Below are positions 42,814-50,674 of a stretch of DNA of 64,000 bases, one piece after another. The notes beneath the pieces were generated by a model. That model was given only the letters and a program-made list of their open reading frames with translations. It was not told where the DNA came from and did not search any database. The DNA is from Streptomyces sp. NBC_00620 (GTDB lineage: Bacteria > Actinomycetota > Actinomycetes > Streptomycetales > Streptomycetaceae). Positions within the stretch are counted from its first letter, which is position 1, and each line of letters begins with the position of its first letter. A program made the translations under genes and the position numbers. Where the stretch lies: NCBI RefSeq assembly GCF_026341825.1, contig NZ_JAPENY010000001.1, forward strand, positions 1,364,001 to 1,428,000, given 5' to 3'.

Positions 42814-43356
42814 ATGCGCGCCATACCGATCGCCGTCACCGCCCTCGTGGCGGCCCTCACCCTGACCGCCTGCAGCGATGGCGGTGGCAGCGACACGAAG
42901 GCCACGGCCTCCGCCACGGATGCCGCTGCCGCCGCCACTGCCTGCGAGATCGGCCAGGTCGGCCTGGAGGTCGGCCCCGCCAGCGAGGCCCCGGCCGCCG
43001 GCGACACCGGCATCGTGCCCTTCACGATCACCAACAGCGGCGACCAGTGCACGCTGGAGGGCTTTCCCGTCATCGACCTCAACGCCGGCGAGTCCTCCGC
43101 GACCGTGGCCGGGGACGAGGCCGCACAGCCGGAGAAGCTGACCCTGGCGAAGGACGACACCGCGACCTTCACCATCACCTACGTACGGGGCGACGCGGCC
43201 GACGCCAAGAGCCTCGACGCGAAGACGGTGAAGATCAGCCTGCCGGGCGCCACCGCCACCAAGGACTTCCCGTGGTCGTACGGCCCCGTCGCGGGGAAGA
43301 CCGAGGCGAGCGACCCGGACGCCTCCGTGAGCCCGTTCCAGCACGCGGGCGACTGA
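42814..43356 (+). CDS. DUF4232-type secreted lipoprotein
   Basis: The protein has 180 residues. The signal peptide ends in the lipobox TLTAC at about 20. A Ser/Ala/Thr linker leads to the DUF4232 beta-sandwich: CEIGQVGLEVG, GIVPFTITNSGDQCTLEGFPVIDLN, KLTLAKDDTATFTITYV. AGGGG 9 bases before ATG 42814 supports the start. DUF4232 proteins are abundant in Streptomyces envelopes and have no known function. Confidence 0.88.
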   Translation: MRAIPIAVTALVAALTLTACSDGGGSDTKATASATDAAAAATACEIGQVGLEVGPASEAPAAGDTGIVPFTITNSGDQCTLEGFPVIDLNAGESSATVAGDEAAQPEKLTLAKDDTATFTITYVRGDAADAKSLDAKTVKISLPGATATKDFPWSYGPVAGKTEASDPDASVSPFQHAGD

Positions 43357-43375
43357 GCCCCCTAGTACGCAACGG

Positions 43376-44500
43376 TCACGGGATCGGGCGTCGCCCCCTG
43401 ACCTGCGCCCGGTCCGCCGCCGCGGCCCCCTCCTCCCAGCCGGCCGCGTCGGTCACCCCGCGCAGCCTGGTGGTCACCGTCTGAGGGAACATGCGCTCCA
43501 TGTGGTCCGCGACCGCCACGTCGCGGGCCACCAGGACCGGCAGCAACTCCCCCTCGGCAGCCGTCACTTGGCTCTCCTGGCTCTCCGCGGCGGACGCGAG
43601 CCGGTCGCCGATCCGGTGCGCGTACGCGGCCAGGAACGACTGCCGGAAGGTCTTCGTACGTTTCCGTCCGCCCGCCCGCTGCGCCGCCTCCGCCTTCGTC
43701 ATCGCGGCGGTGGCCTGCACCAGCAGTGAGGTGTAGAGGAGTTCGACCGCCTCCAGATCGGGTTCGAAGCCGACGACGGTCGAGAAGCCGAGGGCGTCGT
43801 TCCACACGGCGCGGCAGCGGTTCGCCCCGGCCACCGCGTCCAGGAGCACCGCCTTGGCCGTCTCGTACGGCGCCTCGACCCCGATCCGGCAGGCTCCGGG
43901 CGCGTCCTTGGCATGCGTACGGGCCGCAAGCAGCGCCTCGTCGATGCTGTGCCGCGCCATCAGCTCCTGCGCCTTGGCGCTCAACGCCTCCGCCTCCTCC
44001 GGGAACCCGGTCGCCTCGGCCTTCGCCAGCAGGGCACGGATGCGGGTGAGCATGCGGGAGTCCTGCGGGGCGGCGGCCGTTGTCCCCGCGGGTACGTCCA
44101 GTGGCTCGATGGAGGGGAGACGGAGGAGCAGCCGGTACAGCTCCAGGGCGGCCGTGGCGTAGGAGAAGCGGTCGGTGCGGGGTGGCTGTGCGTCCAGTTC
44201 TTCGAGCTGTGCCGCCCAGCGCGGGCCCCGGGGCTCCCGGCTCTCGCTCACGATCAGCGCCGACACCAGGTGTACGTGTACGTCCTCCAGCTCGCGCCGC
44301 ACGAACCGTACGAGATCGGCGGGCTGCCAGCCGCGCCGCCACGCCCCGGCGACGAACTCCTCGCCGCGGTGGGCTAGTTCGGAGTCCGAAGCGGGGTCGG
44401 CCGCGAGCATCGAGGCGCCGGTGTCGAGGGCCGCGTCGGAGTCGGCGTAGAGGGCGGCCTCGAAGGCACGCTCCACGGTGCTGGGCGTACTGCTGCTCAT
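43376..44500 (-). CDS. DUF2786 domain protein
   Basis: The protein has 374 residues. The DUF2786 block RIRALLAKAEATGFPEEAEALSAKAQELMARHSID lies at about 153-187, and the second conserved region KAVLLDAVAGANRCRAVWND follows. The rest is helical and Ala-rich, ending in RGRRPIP. The family is found in actinobacteria and phages and has no assigned reaction. It converges with the DUF4232 gene. Confidence 0.85.
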   Translation of the reverse strand: MSSSTPSTVERAFEAALYADSDAALDTGASMLAADPASDSELAHRGEEFVAGAWRRGWQPADLVRFVRRELEDVHVHLVSALIVSESREPRGPRWAAQLEELDAQPPRTDRFSYATAALELYRLLLRLPSIEPLDVPAGTTAAAPQDSRMLTRIRALLAKAEATGFPEEAEALSAKAQELMARHSIDEALLAARTHAKDAPGACRIGVEAPYETAKAVLLDAVAGANRCRAVWNDALGFSTVVGFEPDLEAVELLYTSLLVQATAAMTKAEAAQRAGGRKRTKTFRQSFLAAYAHRIGDRLASAAESQESQVTAAEGELLPVLVARDVAVADHMERMFPQTVTTRLRGVTDAAGWEEGAAAADRAQVRGRRPIP

Positions 44501-44530
44501 CCCTCGATCGTGTCACGGGCCGACCGGTGG

Positions 44531-44592
44531 TACGGCCCGGCCTGCGGGTATGGCCCGGCGTGCAGGTACGGCCCGGCCTGCGGTATGGCTGG
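44531..44592 (+). repeat. ~18-bp tandem repeat before the ABC operon
   Basis: Units TACGGCCCGGCCTGCGGG (44531-44548), TATGGCCCGGCGTGCAGG (44549-44566) and TACGGCCCGGCCTGCGG (44567-44583) plus a partial fourth lie between the DUF2786 gene and the ABC ATPase. Confidence 0.8.
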
Positions 44593-44657
44593 CCCTACCC
44601 GCAGGAGACCCTCTGGTGGTCGTGTCCTGGCGGTCTCCGGACGGTTCGCTGGAGGGC

Positions 44658-45419
44658 ATGGACACCACAGCCGTACGTATCCGATCCCTGCGCCGTGACT
44701 TTGGCGCCGTGGCCGCCCTGGACGGGGTCGACCTGGACTTCGGCGCCGGGACCTTCACCGCCGTGATGGGTCCGTCGGGGTCGGGGAAGTCGACCTTGCT
44801 GCAGTGCGCGGCCGGGCTGGAGCGGCCGAGTTCCGGGACCGTGGCCGTCGACGGGGTCGAGCTGGCCGGGCTGAGCGAGCGGCGGCGGACGCTGCTGCGG
44901 CGGGAGCGGATCGGGTTCGTGTTCCAGTCGTTCAACCTGCTGCCGTCACTGACGGCCGCGCAGAACGTGGCACTGCCGTTGCGGCTGGCCGGGCGGCGGC
45001 CCGCGCGCGGGGCGGTGCGGGAGGCGCTGGCCCGGGTGGGTCTCGCGGACCGCGCCGGACACCGGCCGTCGCAGCTGTCCGGCGGGCAGCAGCAACGGGT
45101 GGCGCTCGCCCGGGCGCTGATCACCCGCCCGTCCGTGCTCTTCGGCGACGAGCCGACGGGCGCCCTCGACACCGGGACGAGCCGCGAAGTGCTGTCCCTG
45201 CTACGGGAGTTGGTGGACCGCGAAGGCCAGACGACGGTCATGGTCACGCACGACCCGGTGGCCGCCTCGTACGCGGACCGGGTGGTGTTCCTGGTCGACG
45301 GGCGGGTGAGCGGGGAGCTGGCGGCCCCTTCGGCGGAGGAGATCGCCGGGCACATGGCCGGACTGACCGGACCGACCGGACCCACCAGGCCGACCGGTCT
45401 GGGGCGTGTGGCGTGCTGA
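44658..45419 (+). CDS. ABC transporter ATP-binding protein (MacB/LolD type)
   Basis: The protein has 253 residues. Walker A is GPSGSGKSTL, the Q-loop IGFVFQSFNLLPSLT, signature LSGGQQQRVALA, Walker B VLFGDEPTGALD and H-loop VTHDPVAASYADRV. The C-terminus is a Gly/Pro/Thr repeat (GLTGPTGPTRPTG). It overlaps the permease by 7 bases, so the two form one operon. ATG 44658 has GGAGG only 2 bases away; another start cannot be excluded. Confidence 0.93.
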   Translation: MDTTAVRIRSLRRDFGAVAALDGVDLDFGAGTFTAVMGPSGSGKSTLLQCAAGLERPSSGTVAVDGVELAGLSERRRTLLRRERIGFVFQSFNLLPSLTAAQNVALPLRLAGRRPARGAVREALARVGLADRAGHRPSQLSGGQQQRVALARALITRPSVLFGDEPTGALDTGTSREVLSLLRELVDREGQTTVMVTHDPVAASYADRVVFLVDGRVSGELAAPSAEEIAGHMAGLTGPTGPTRPTGLGRVAC

Positions 45420-47587
45420 CCTTGGCAGCCTTGACCTTGTCGTCCTTGCGTGCGCGCTGGGCGTCCCTCCTCGGCTCCTTCGTCGCCGTCGCGCTCGGAG
45501 TCGCCGTGATGACGGCGATGGGGCTCGGCCTCACCGCCTCCCTCGACGCATCCCCACGGGCGCCGGAGAGGTTCGCCTCGTCGCCGGTCGTGGTGATGGG
45601 CCGGGACACGCTCACGGTGGAGGTCCGGCGGGGGCCGGGTACCGCCCCGGTGTCGAAGAAGCTGGCGCATCCACACCCTGTGGACAGTGAACTGATCGCC
45701 GAGCTGCGGGAATTGGGACAAGTCCAGGTGGACGGGGACGTACGGGACGCGGTCGGTGTCGATGCCCCCGTCGCGGCCGTACGAGAGCTTGTCGGCGACC
45801 GCGGCCGTGTCCTGACCGGCGACGACCGCCACCAGGCCGACCCCTCCGCCGCTCGCGACGCCGAGGCGCTGGTCGGGGTCAACTCCCTGTTGGGCACCGC
45901 CGCCGGGGTCACGGCCTTCGTGTCGGTCTTCGTGACGGCGTCGACGTTCGCGTTCGTAGTCGCGCTGCGGCGGCGGGAGTTCGGGCTGCTCCGGATGGCC
46001 GGGGCGACGCCCGGTCAGGTGCGGCGCATGGTGCTCGGGGAGGCGGTCGCGGTGGGGCTCGTGGCCTCGGCGGTCGGATGTGTGTGGGGATCCTGGGCAG
46101 CGCCATGGCTGGTGCGGGCGCTGGTGGACGGCGGCGTGGCACCTCCGTGGTTCGCGCTGCGGGGGTCGGTGAGCTGGCCCTACCAAGTCGCCTATGGCGT
46201 CGGGTTGTTGGTGGCCGTCGCCGGTGCGTGGGCGGCCTCGCGGCGGGCGGCCCGTATCGGTCCCGTCGAGGCGTTGCGCGAGGCGTCGGTGGACACGGGC
46301 CTGATGCCGTGGTCGCGGCGGGCGGTCGGTTTCACACTGCTCGCGGCCGGACTCGGGCTGCTGGCCTGGACGTTGGGGACGGATCCGGCCGCACTGCTCA
46401 AGCGGAAGACGTACGTGACGCAGCCGATGGTGCTGATCACGGGGGTGGCTGCGCTGGCGCCGATCCTGGTGCGTCCGGTCGTACGGCTGCTCCGGCTGGA
46501 TCTGCTGCCCGGGGCCGGCGGGCTCCTCATCCGCGAGAACGCGTCCACCTCCGTGCGGCGAACCGCCGCCGTGGCGGCTCCCGTTCTGGTGACGGTCGCG
46601 CTGGCGGGTTCGCTGCTGGGGTCGGCGGCGACGGTGACGGGGGCGAGGGCGACGGAGGCGCGGGAGCAGACTCGGGGGGAGTTCGTGGTCACTGGGGAGG
46701 GATCGGGAGCGGGATTGGGCGCGGGATTGGGAGGCGCCTCGGGGGTGGTGCGGGTGGCGGGAGCCACGGTCTCGGCCACCGCCTCCACCGCGGTCTTCGT
46801 ACTGGAGGAAGGGACGGCTCTCATACGGTCCGACGCGCGGGCGGTGAGCGACGTGGCGGCGTTCGCGTCGGTGGCTCGGCTTCCGGTGGTGGCGGGTGAC
46901 GTGCGCGATCTCGACGACCGCTCGATCGTCGTGAACGAGGAGTGGGAGCGGCACGAGGTGGGCTCGTGGGTCGGGGTCCGGCTCGGGGACGGACGGCCCG
47001 CCCGGCTGCGTATCGTCGCGGTCCTTGCGCAGGGGACGGGGGACAACGGGGCGTATGTGACCTCGGCGAACGCGCCGGGCGCCACGGTCGACCGGCTCGA
47101 TGTGCGGGTGGCGCGCGGTGCGGACCGGTCGGCGGTCGCCGCGGCGCTGCGGTCGACCGGCGGAACGGTCCGGACCACCTCGGCATGGCTGGCCGCCACC
47201 CATCCGCGCACCGGCCCACAGACCCGGCTGGGGCTGCTGGTCGTCCTCGGCATCGCCCTTGTCTACACCGGGATCTCACTCGCCGGGACACTCCTGATGG
47301 CCACCTCCGCGCGGGGCGCGGAACTGCGGTCACTGCGGCTCGCGGGGGCCACTCACGGGCAGGTGCTGCGCGTGGTCGCGGGCGAGACGGTGGTGGGGGT
47401 CGGCGTGGGGGCGCTGCTCGGGGGCACCGTCGCCGCGGTGAACCTCGCGGGGTTGGCGGCGGCGTTGGGGAGGTTGTCGGCGCCGGTGGGGGTGGGGGTG
47501 CCGTGGGGGGTGGTGGCCGGGTGCGTGGGGGTGTGCCTGGTGATCGGGGTGGGGGCTTCGGGGGCGGGGGCTTGGGGGCGGGGGTGA
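45413..47587 (+). CDS. FtsX/MacB-type ABC transporter permease
   Basis: The protein has 724 residues with two FtsX halves: TM1 at about 15-38, three TMs between 150 and 260, a TM pair near 290-330, TM near 385, and three TMs at the end. The FtsX cores are FVVALRRREFGLLRMAGATPGQVRRMV and LLMATSARGAELRSLRLAGATHGQVLRVV. Both halves have an extracellular stretch, the first shorter than the second. This type usually moves peptides or lipoproteins and often signals antibiotic stress. It starts at GTG 45413, 7 bases inside the ATPase gene. Confidence 0.92.
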   Translation: MLTLAALTLSSLRARWASLLGSFVAVALGVAVMTAMGLGLTASLDASPRAPERFASSPVVVMGRDTLTVEVRRGPGTAPVSKKLAHPHPVDSELIAELRELGQVQVDGDVRDAVGVDAPVAAVRELVGDRGRVLTGDDRHQADPSAARDAEALVGVNSLLGTAAGVTAFVSVFVTASTFAFVVALRRREFGLLRMAGATPGQVRRMVLGEAVAVGLVASAVGCVWGSWAAPWLVRALVDGGVAPPWFALRGSVSWPYQVAYGVGLLVAVAGAWAASRRAARIGPVEALREASVDTGLMPWSRRAVGFTLLAAGLGLLAWTLGTDPAALLKRKTYVTQPMVLITGVAALAPILVRPVVRLLRLDLLPGAGGLLIRENASTSVRRTAAVAAPVLVTVALAGSLLGSAATVTGARATEAREQTRGEFVVTGEGSGAGLGAGLGGASGVVRVAGATVSATASTAVFVLEEGTALIRSDARAVSDVAAFASVARLPVVAGDVRDLDDRSIVVNEEWERHEVGSWVGVRLGDGRPARLRIVAVLAQGTGDNGAYVTSANAPGATVDRLDVRVARGADRSAVAAALRSTGGTVRTTSAWLAATHPRTGPQTRLGLLVVLGIALVYTGISLAGTLLMATSARGAELRSLRLAGATHGQVLRVVAGETVVGVGVGALLGGTVAAVNLAGLAAALGRLSAPVGVGVPWGVVAGCVGVCLVIGVGASGAGAWGRG

Positions 47588-47602
47588 TCGCCGTCCTGCC
47601 TG

Positions 47603-47945
47603 TGCGGCGTTTGAGGACGGGCGGTGCCGTCCGGATCCCCCACGGGGTTTCAGCCCGTCGGGCGCTTGAGGACGAGCGGTGCCGCCCCAATCCCCCACCC
47701 ACGGGGGCTGGGGTTTCAGCCCGTCCGGCGCTTGAGAACGAGCGGTGCCGTCCCTATCCCCCACCCACCCGCGGGCGCCGCGGCTTCAGCCCGTCCGGCG
47801 CTTGAGAACGAGCGGTGCCGTCCCTATCCCCCACCCACCCGCGGGCGCCGCGGCTTCAGCCCGTCCGGCGTTTGAGGACGAGGCCGTCCAGGCCGAAAGC
47901 GGGGGTCTGGGGGCGCAGCCCCCAGGTACGGGACGGGTAGGGGCG
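47603..47945 (+). repeat. tandem array of a dispersed Streptomyces repeat
   Basis: Units start with CAGCCCGTCCGGCG at 47651, 47717, 47787 and 47857, with a partial one at about 47603. The two 70-bp units 47717-47786 and 47787-47856 are identical. The shared core is CAGCCCGTCCGGCGCTTGAG. A hairpin GGGGGC-GCA-GCCCCC follows near 47910-47925. I recognise the core from many Streptomyces intergenic regions. Confidence 0.85.
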
Positions 47946-47983
47946 GAGGGGGCGAAAAACCTGTCCCCTCACCCCCCACAGCG

Positions 47984-48004
47984 GTGTCAACTTCGGGTTG
48001 ACAC
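47984..48004. promoter_or_regulatory. operator 1 of the Clp-N/HTH gene
   Basis: GTGTCAAC-N5-GTTGACAC is a perfect inverted repeat. Its right arm contains the -35 hexamer TTGACA. Confidence 0.8.
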
Positions 48005-48026
48005 TCTCCTACTGTCAACCTACGGT
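47998..48026 (+). promoter_or_regulatory. sigma70-type leaderless promoter of the Clp-N/HTH gene
   Basis: The -35 TTGACA (47998-48003), a 17-bp spacer and -10 TACGGT (48021-48026) lead to the ATG 6 bases later. This is the best promoter in the window. Confidence 0.8.
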
Positions 48027-48031
48027 TGACA
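48013..48031. promoter_or_regulatory. operator 2 of the Clp-N/HTH gene
   Basis: TGTCAACC-TAC-GGTTGACA is a perfect inverted repeat that covers the -10 box and start site. Its arms are the same sequence as operator 1, with a 28-bp centre-to-centre distance. Confidence 0.8.
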
Positions 48032-48032
48032 C

Positions 48033-48767
48033 ATGACCACGAACCCACCCGGCACCGCATCCGTACGTCTCGACGACCTCATCGACGCCATCAAGAAGGT
48101 CCACACCAACGCACTCGACCAGCTCCAGGACGCGGTGATCGCCGCGGACCACCTGGGCGACGTCGCCGACCACCTGATCGGCCACTTCGTGGACCAGGCC
48201 CGGCGTTCGGGCGCGTCCTGGACGGACATCGGCAAGAGCATGGGAGTCACCCGCCAGGCCGCCCAGAAGCGCTTCGTCCCGAAGGCGGAGTCGGACCTCG
48301 ACCCCAGCCAGGGCTTCGGCCGCTACACACCCCGCGCCCGGAACACGGTCATGGCCGCACACAACGCGGCGAAGACCGCGGGCAACGCCGAGACCGTCCC
48401 CGAGCACCTCGTGCTGGGCCTCCTCGCCGAACCCGAGGGGCTCGGCGCCAAGGCGATCACCGCACAGGGCGTGACCCTGGACGCCGTCCGCGAGGCGGCG
48501 ACCGCGGCGCTCCCGCCGGCCGTCGAGGACGTCCCCGAACTCGTCCCGTACGGCCCCGCCGCCAAGAAGGTCCTGGAACTCACCTTCCGCGAGGCCCTCC
48601 GCCTCGGCCACAACTACGTCGGCACCGAGCACATCCTCCTGGCCCTCCTCGAGCACGAGAACGGCGAGGGCCTTCTCAGCGGCCTCGGCGTCGAGAAGAC
48701 GGCGGCCGAGGCCCACATCGCCCACGTCGTCGAGGAGATCGTGAAGGCGAACCAGCAGACCGGCTGA
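48033..48767 (+). CDS. protein with helix-turn-helix and double Clp-N domains
   Basis: The protein has 244 residues. The N-terminal part has a helix-turn-helix-like segment, ASWTDIGKSMGVTRQAAQKRF, at about 61-81. The rest holds two Clp N-domain repeats, TPRARNTVMAAHNAAKTAGNAETVPEHLVLGLLAEPEG and YGPAAKKVLELTFREALRLGHNYVGTEHILLALLEHENGEG. It has no AAA module, so it is not a Clp ATPase; it may bind substrates, act as adaptor, or regulate. Two identical-arm operators overlap its leaderless promoter, which is most simply read as autoregulation by its own HTH, or as control by an unknown repressor. Confidence 0.9.
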   Translation: MTTNPPGTASVRLDDLIDAIKKVHTNALDQLQDAVIAADHLGDVADHLIGHFVDQARRSGASWTDIGKSMGVTRQAAQKRFVPKAESDLDPSQGFGRYTPRARNTVMAAHNAAKTAGNAETVPEHLVLGLLAEPEGLGAKAITAQGVTLDAVREAATAALPPAVEDVPELVPYGPAAKKVLELTFREALRLGHNYVGTEHILLALLEHENGEGLLSGLGVEKTAAEAHIAHVVEEIVKANQQTG

Positions 48768-48883
48768 ACAGGCCACGGCCAGCTGACCGACCGCCCCCGG
48801 GGCAGAACGGCACGGCTGCTTCGGGACAGAACGGCAGGCCTGCTTCGGGGCTGTTGTCAGACCCTCCTGCGAGACTCGCAATC

Positions 48884-50590
48884 ATGACCGACCGGTGGGC
48901 ACTCGCACCGGCCGAGGACGGCGGCGCGGAGGTCGCCCCCCTCGGCCCGGACGGGCTGCCCGCAGGCCCGGTGCGCAGGGAACCGGATCTCGTCGACGCC
49001 GTGCGGACACGGCCGGACGTGACCCGGTGGGTCTGGCGGTCCACGGCCGACGTATATCCGCGACTGCTCGCCACGGGGGTGCGAGTGGAGCGGTGTTACG
49101 ACATCGAGGCCGCCGAGACGCTGCTCCTCGGCCACGAGGGACGGCTCGGCGAACCCAGGTCGGCGGCCGCCGCGCTCGCGAGACTGCGCGGCGGCCCCGT
49201 ACCGCCGGACCCGCCCCAGCGCGCCGCCGAGCCCGGCTCGCAGTCGTCCCTCTTCGAACCGCGCCCGGTCCACGTACCCCTGAAAGACCTCCTGGAGGTG
49301 TACGCGGACCAGCGCCACCGCCATGAAGCGACCGCGTTCCCCGAGCGGATGCACCTGCTGACGACGGCCGAGTCGGCGGGGATGCTGGTGGCCGCCGAGA
49401 TGAACGAGTCGGGGCTGCCCTGGAGCGCGGACGTCCACCGGGAGGTGCTGCACGAACTGCTCGGCGAGCGGTATGCGGGCGGGGGCGAACCCCGGCGGCT
49501 GGCCGAGCTCGCCGAAGAGGTCTCGGCGGCCTTCGGGAGGCGGGTCAGGCCCGACCTGCCGGCGGACGTCATAAAGGCCTTCGCGCAGGCCGGTATCAAG
49601 GTCAAGTCCACCCGGCGCTGGGAGATCGAGTCCATCGACCATCCGGCGGTGAAGCCGCTGATCGAGTACAAGAAGCTGTACCGGATCTGGGTGGCGCACG
49701 GCTGGTCCTGGCTCCAGGACTGGGTGCGGGACGGCCGGTTCAGGCCCGAGTACCTGCCGGGCGGGACCGTCACCGGGCGGTGGGTGACCAACGGCGGCGG
49801 GGCGCTGCAGATCCCCAAGGTGATCCGCCGCGCGGTGGTCGCCGACCCCGGCTGGCGGCTCGTCGTGGCCGACGCCGACCAGATGGAGCCCCGGGTGCTC
49901 GCGGCGATCTCCCGCGATCCGGGGCTGATGGAGGTCGCGGGCCGCGAGAGCGACCTGTACCAGTCGGTGTCGGACCGGGCGTTCTCCGGCGACCGGGCCC
50001 AGGCGAAGCTCGCCGTGCTGGGGGCCGTGTACGGGCAGACGTCCGGAGACGGGCTGAAGAACCTCGCCCTGCTGCGCCGCCGCTTCCCCAAGGCCGTCGC
50101 CTATGTGGACGACGCGGCGCGCGCGGGCGAGGAGGGGCGGCTCGTCCGGACCTGGCTCGGGCGTACATGCCCTCCGGCGGTCGGCGCGTCCGACGCGGCC
50201 GCATCCGCGTCGGAGGAGGCGGGGCTGCCGCAGGACGATCCCGCCGAGACCACCGGCGACCAGACGTCCGCCTGGGTCCCCGGCTATGCCTCCTCCAACT
50301 CCCGCGCCCGCGGCCGCTTCGCCCGCAACTTCGTCGTCCAGGGCAGCGCCGCCGAGTGGACCCTGCTGGTGCTCGCCGCCCTCCGGCGCACCTGCACGGA
50401 CATGGCGGCCGAGCTGGTCTTCTTCCAGCACGACGAGGTGATCGTGCACTGCCCCGCCGAGGAGGCGGACACCGTGGTGACCGCGATCCGTGAGGCGTCC
50501 GATCTCGCGGGCCGCCTCACGTTCGGCGAGACACCGGTGCGTTTTCCGTTCACGACGGCGGTGGTGGAGTGTTATGCGGACGCGAAGTGA
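48884..50590 (+). CDS. family-A DNA polymerase-like protein (annotated class: bifunctional 3'-5' exonuclease/DNA polymerase)
   Basis: The protein has 568 residues. Polymerase motifs are VVADADQMEPRVLAA (motif A; the usual DYSQIELR is changed to DADQMEPR), the O-helix region DRAQAKLAVLGAVYGQTSG and motif C FQHDEVIVH. The N-terminal part should be the exonuclease, but no DEDD motif can be seen, so proofreading is doubtful. There is a loop of about 45 residues between O-helix and motif C, Ala/Ser/Glu-rich (SDAAASASEEAGLPQDD). It may be a lesion-bypass or repair polymerase. The ATG at 48884 was taken as start. A main DNA polymerase I gene is not in this window. Confidence 0.85.
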   Translation: MTDRWALAPAEDGGAEVAPLGPDGLPAGPVRREPDLVDAVRTRPDVTRWVWRSTADVYPRLLATGVRVERCYDIEAAETLLLGHEGRLGEPRSAAAALARLRGGPVPPDPPQRAAEPGSQSSLFEPRPVHVPLKDLLEVYADQRHRHEATAFPERMHLLTTAESAGMLVAAEMNESGLPWSADVHREVLHELLGERYAGGGEPRRLAELAEEVSAAFGRRVRPDLPADVIKAFAQAGIKVKSTRRWEIESIDHPAVKPLIEYKKLYRIWVAHGWSWLQDWVRDGRFRPEYLPGGTVTGRWVTNGGGALQIPKVIRRAVVADPGWRLVVADADQMEPRVLAAISRDPGLMEVAGRESDLYQSVSDRAFSGDRAQAKLAVLGAVYGQTSGDGLKNLALLRRRFPKAVAYVDDAARAGEEGRLVRTWLGRTCPPAVGASDAAASASEEAGLPQDDPAETTGDQTSAWVPGYASSNSRARGRFARNFVVQGSAAEWTLLVLAALRRTCTDMAAELVFFQHDEVIVHCPAEEADTVVTAIREASDLAGRLTFGETPVRFPFTTAVVECYADAK

Positions 50591-50626
50591 GCTCGAGCTC
50601 GCTACGGCTGGGACAGCTCACCTCGG

Positions 50627-50674
50627 GCCGGGACTTCCTGCTACGGCCGGGACTTCTTGCTACGGCCGGGACTT
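50627..50674. repeat. 19-bp tandem repeat across the stop codon of the AfsR-like gene
   Basis: Units at 50627-50645 and 50646-50664, plus a partial third from 50665, share GCCGGGACTTCnTGCTACG. The minus-strand stop (50660-50662) lies in the second unit. Confidence 0.85.

Noticed and set aside
44513..47203. Long minus-strand frame opposite the ABC operon
   Set aside because: It is antisense to the ATPase and permease, which have complete motifs; the predicted product is Arg/Pro/His-rich low complexity.
47603..47945. Possible CRISPR array
   Set aside because: The units abut each other or carry the same sequence between cores, two neighbouring units are identical in full, and no cas gene is present. 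It is a tandem repeat.
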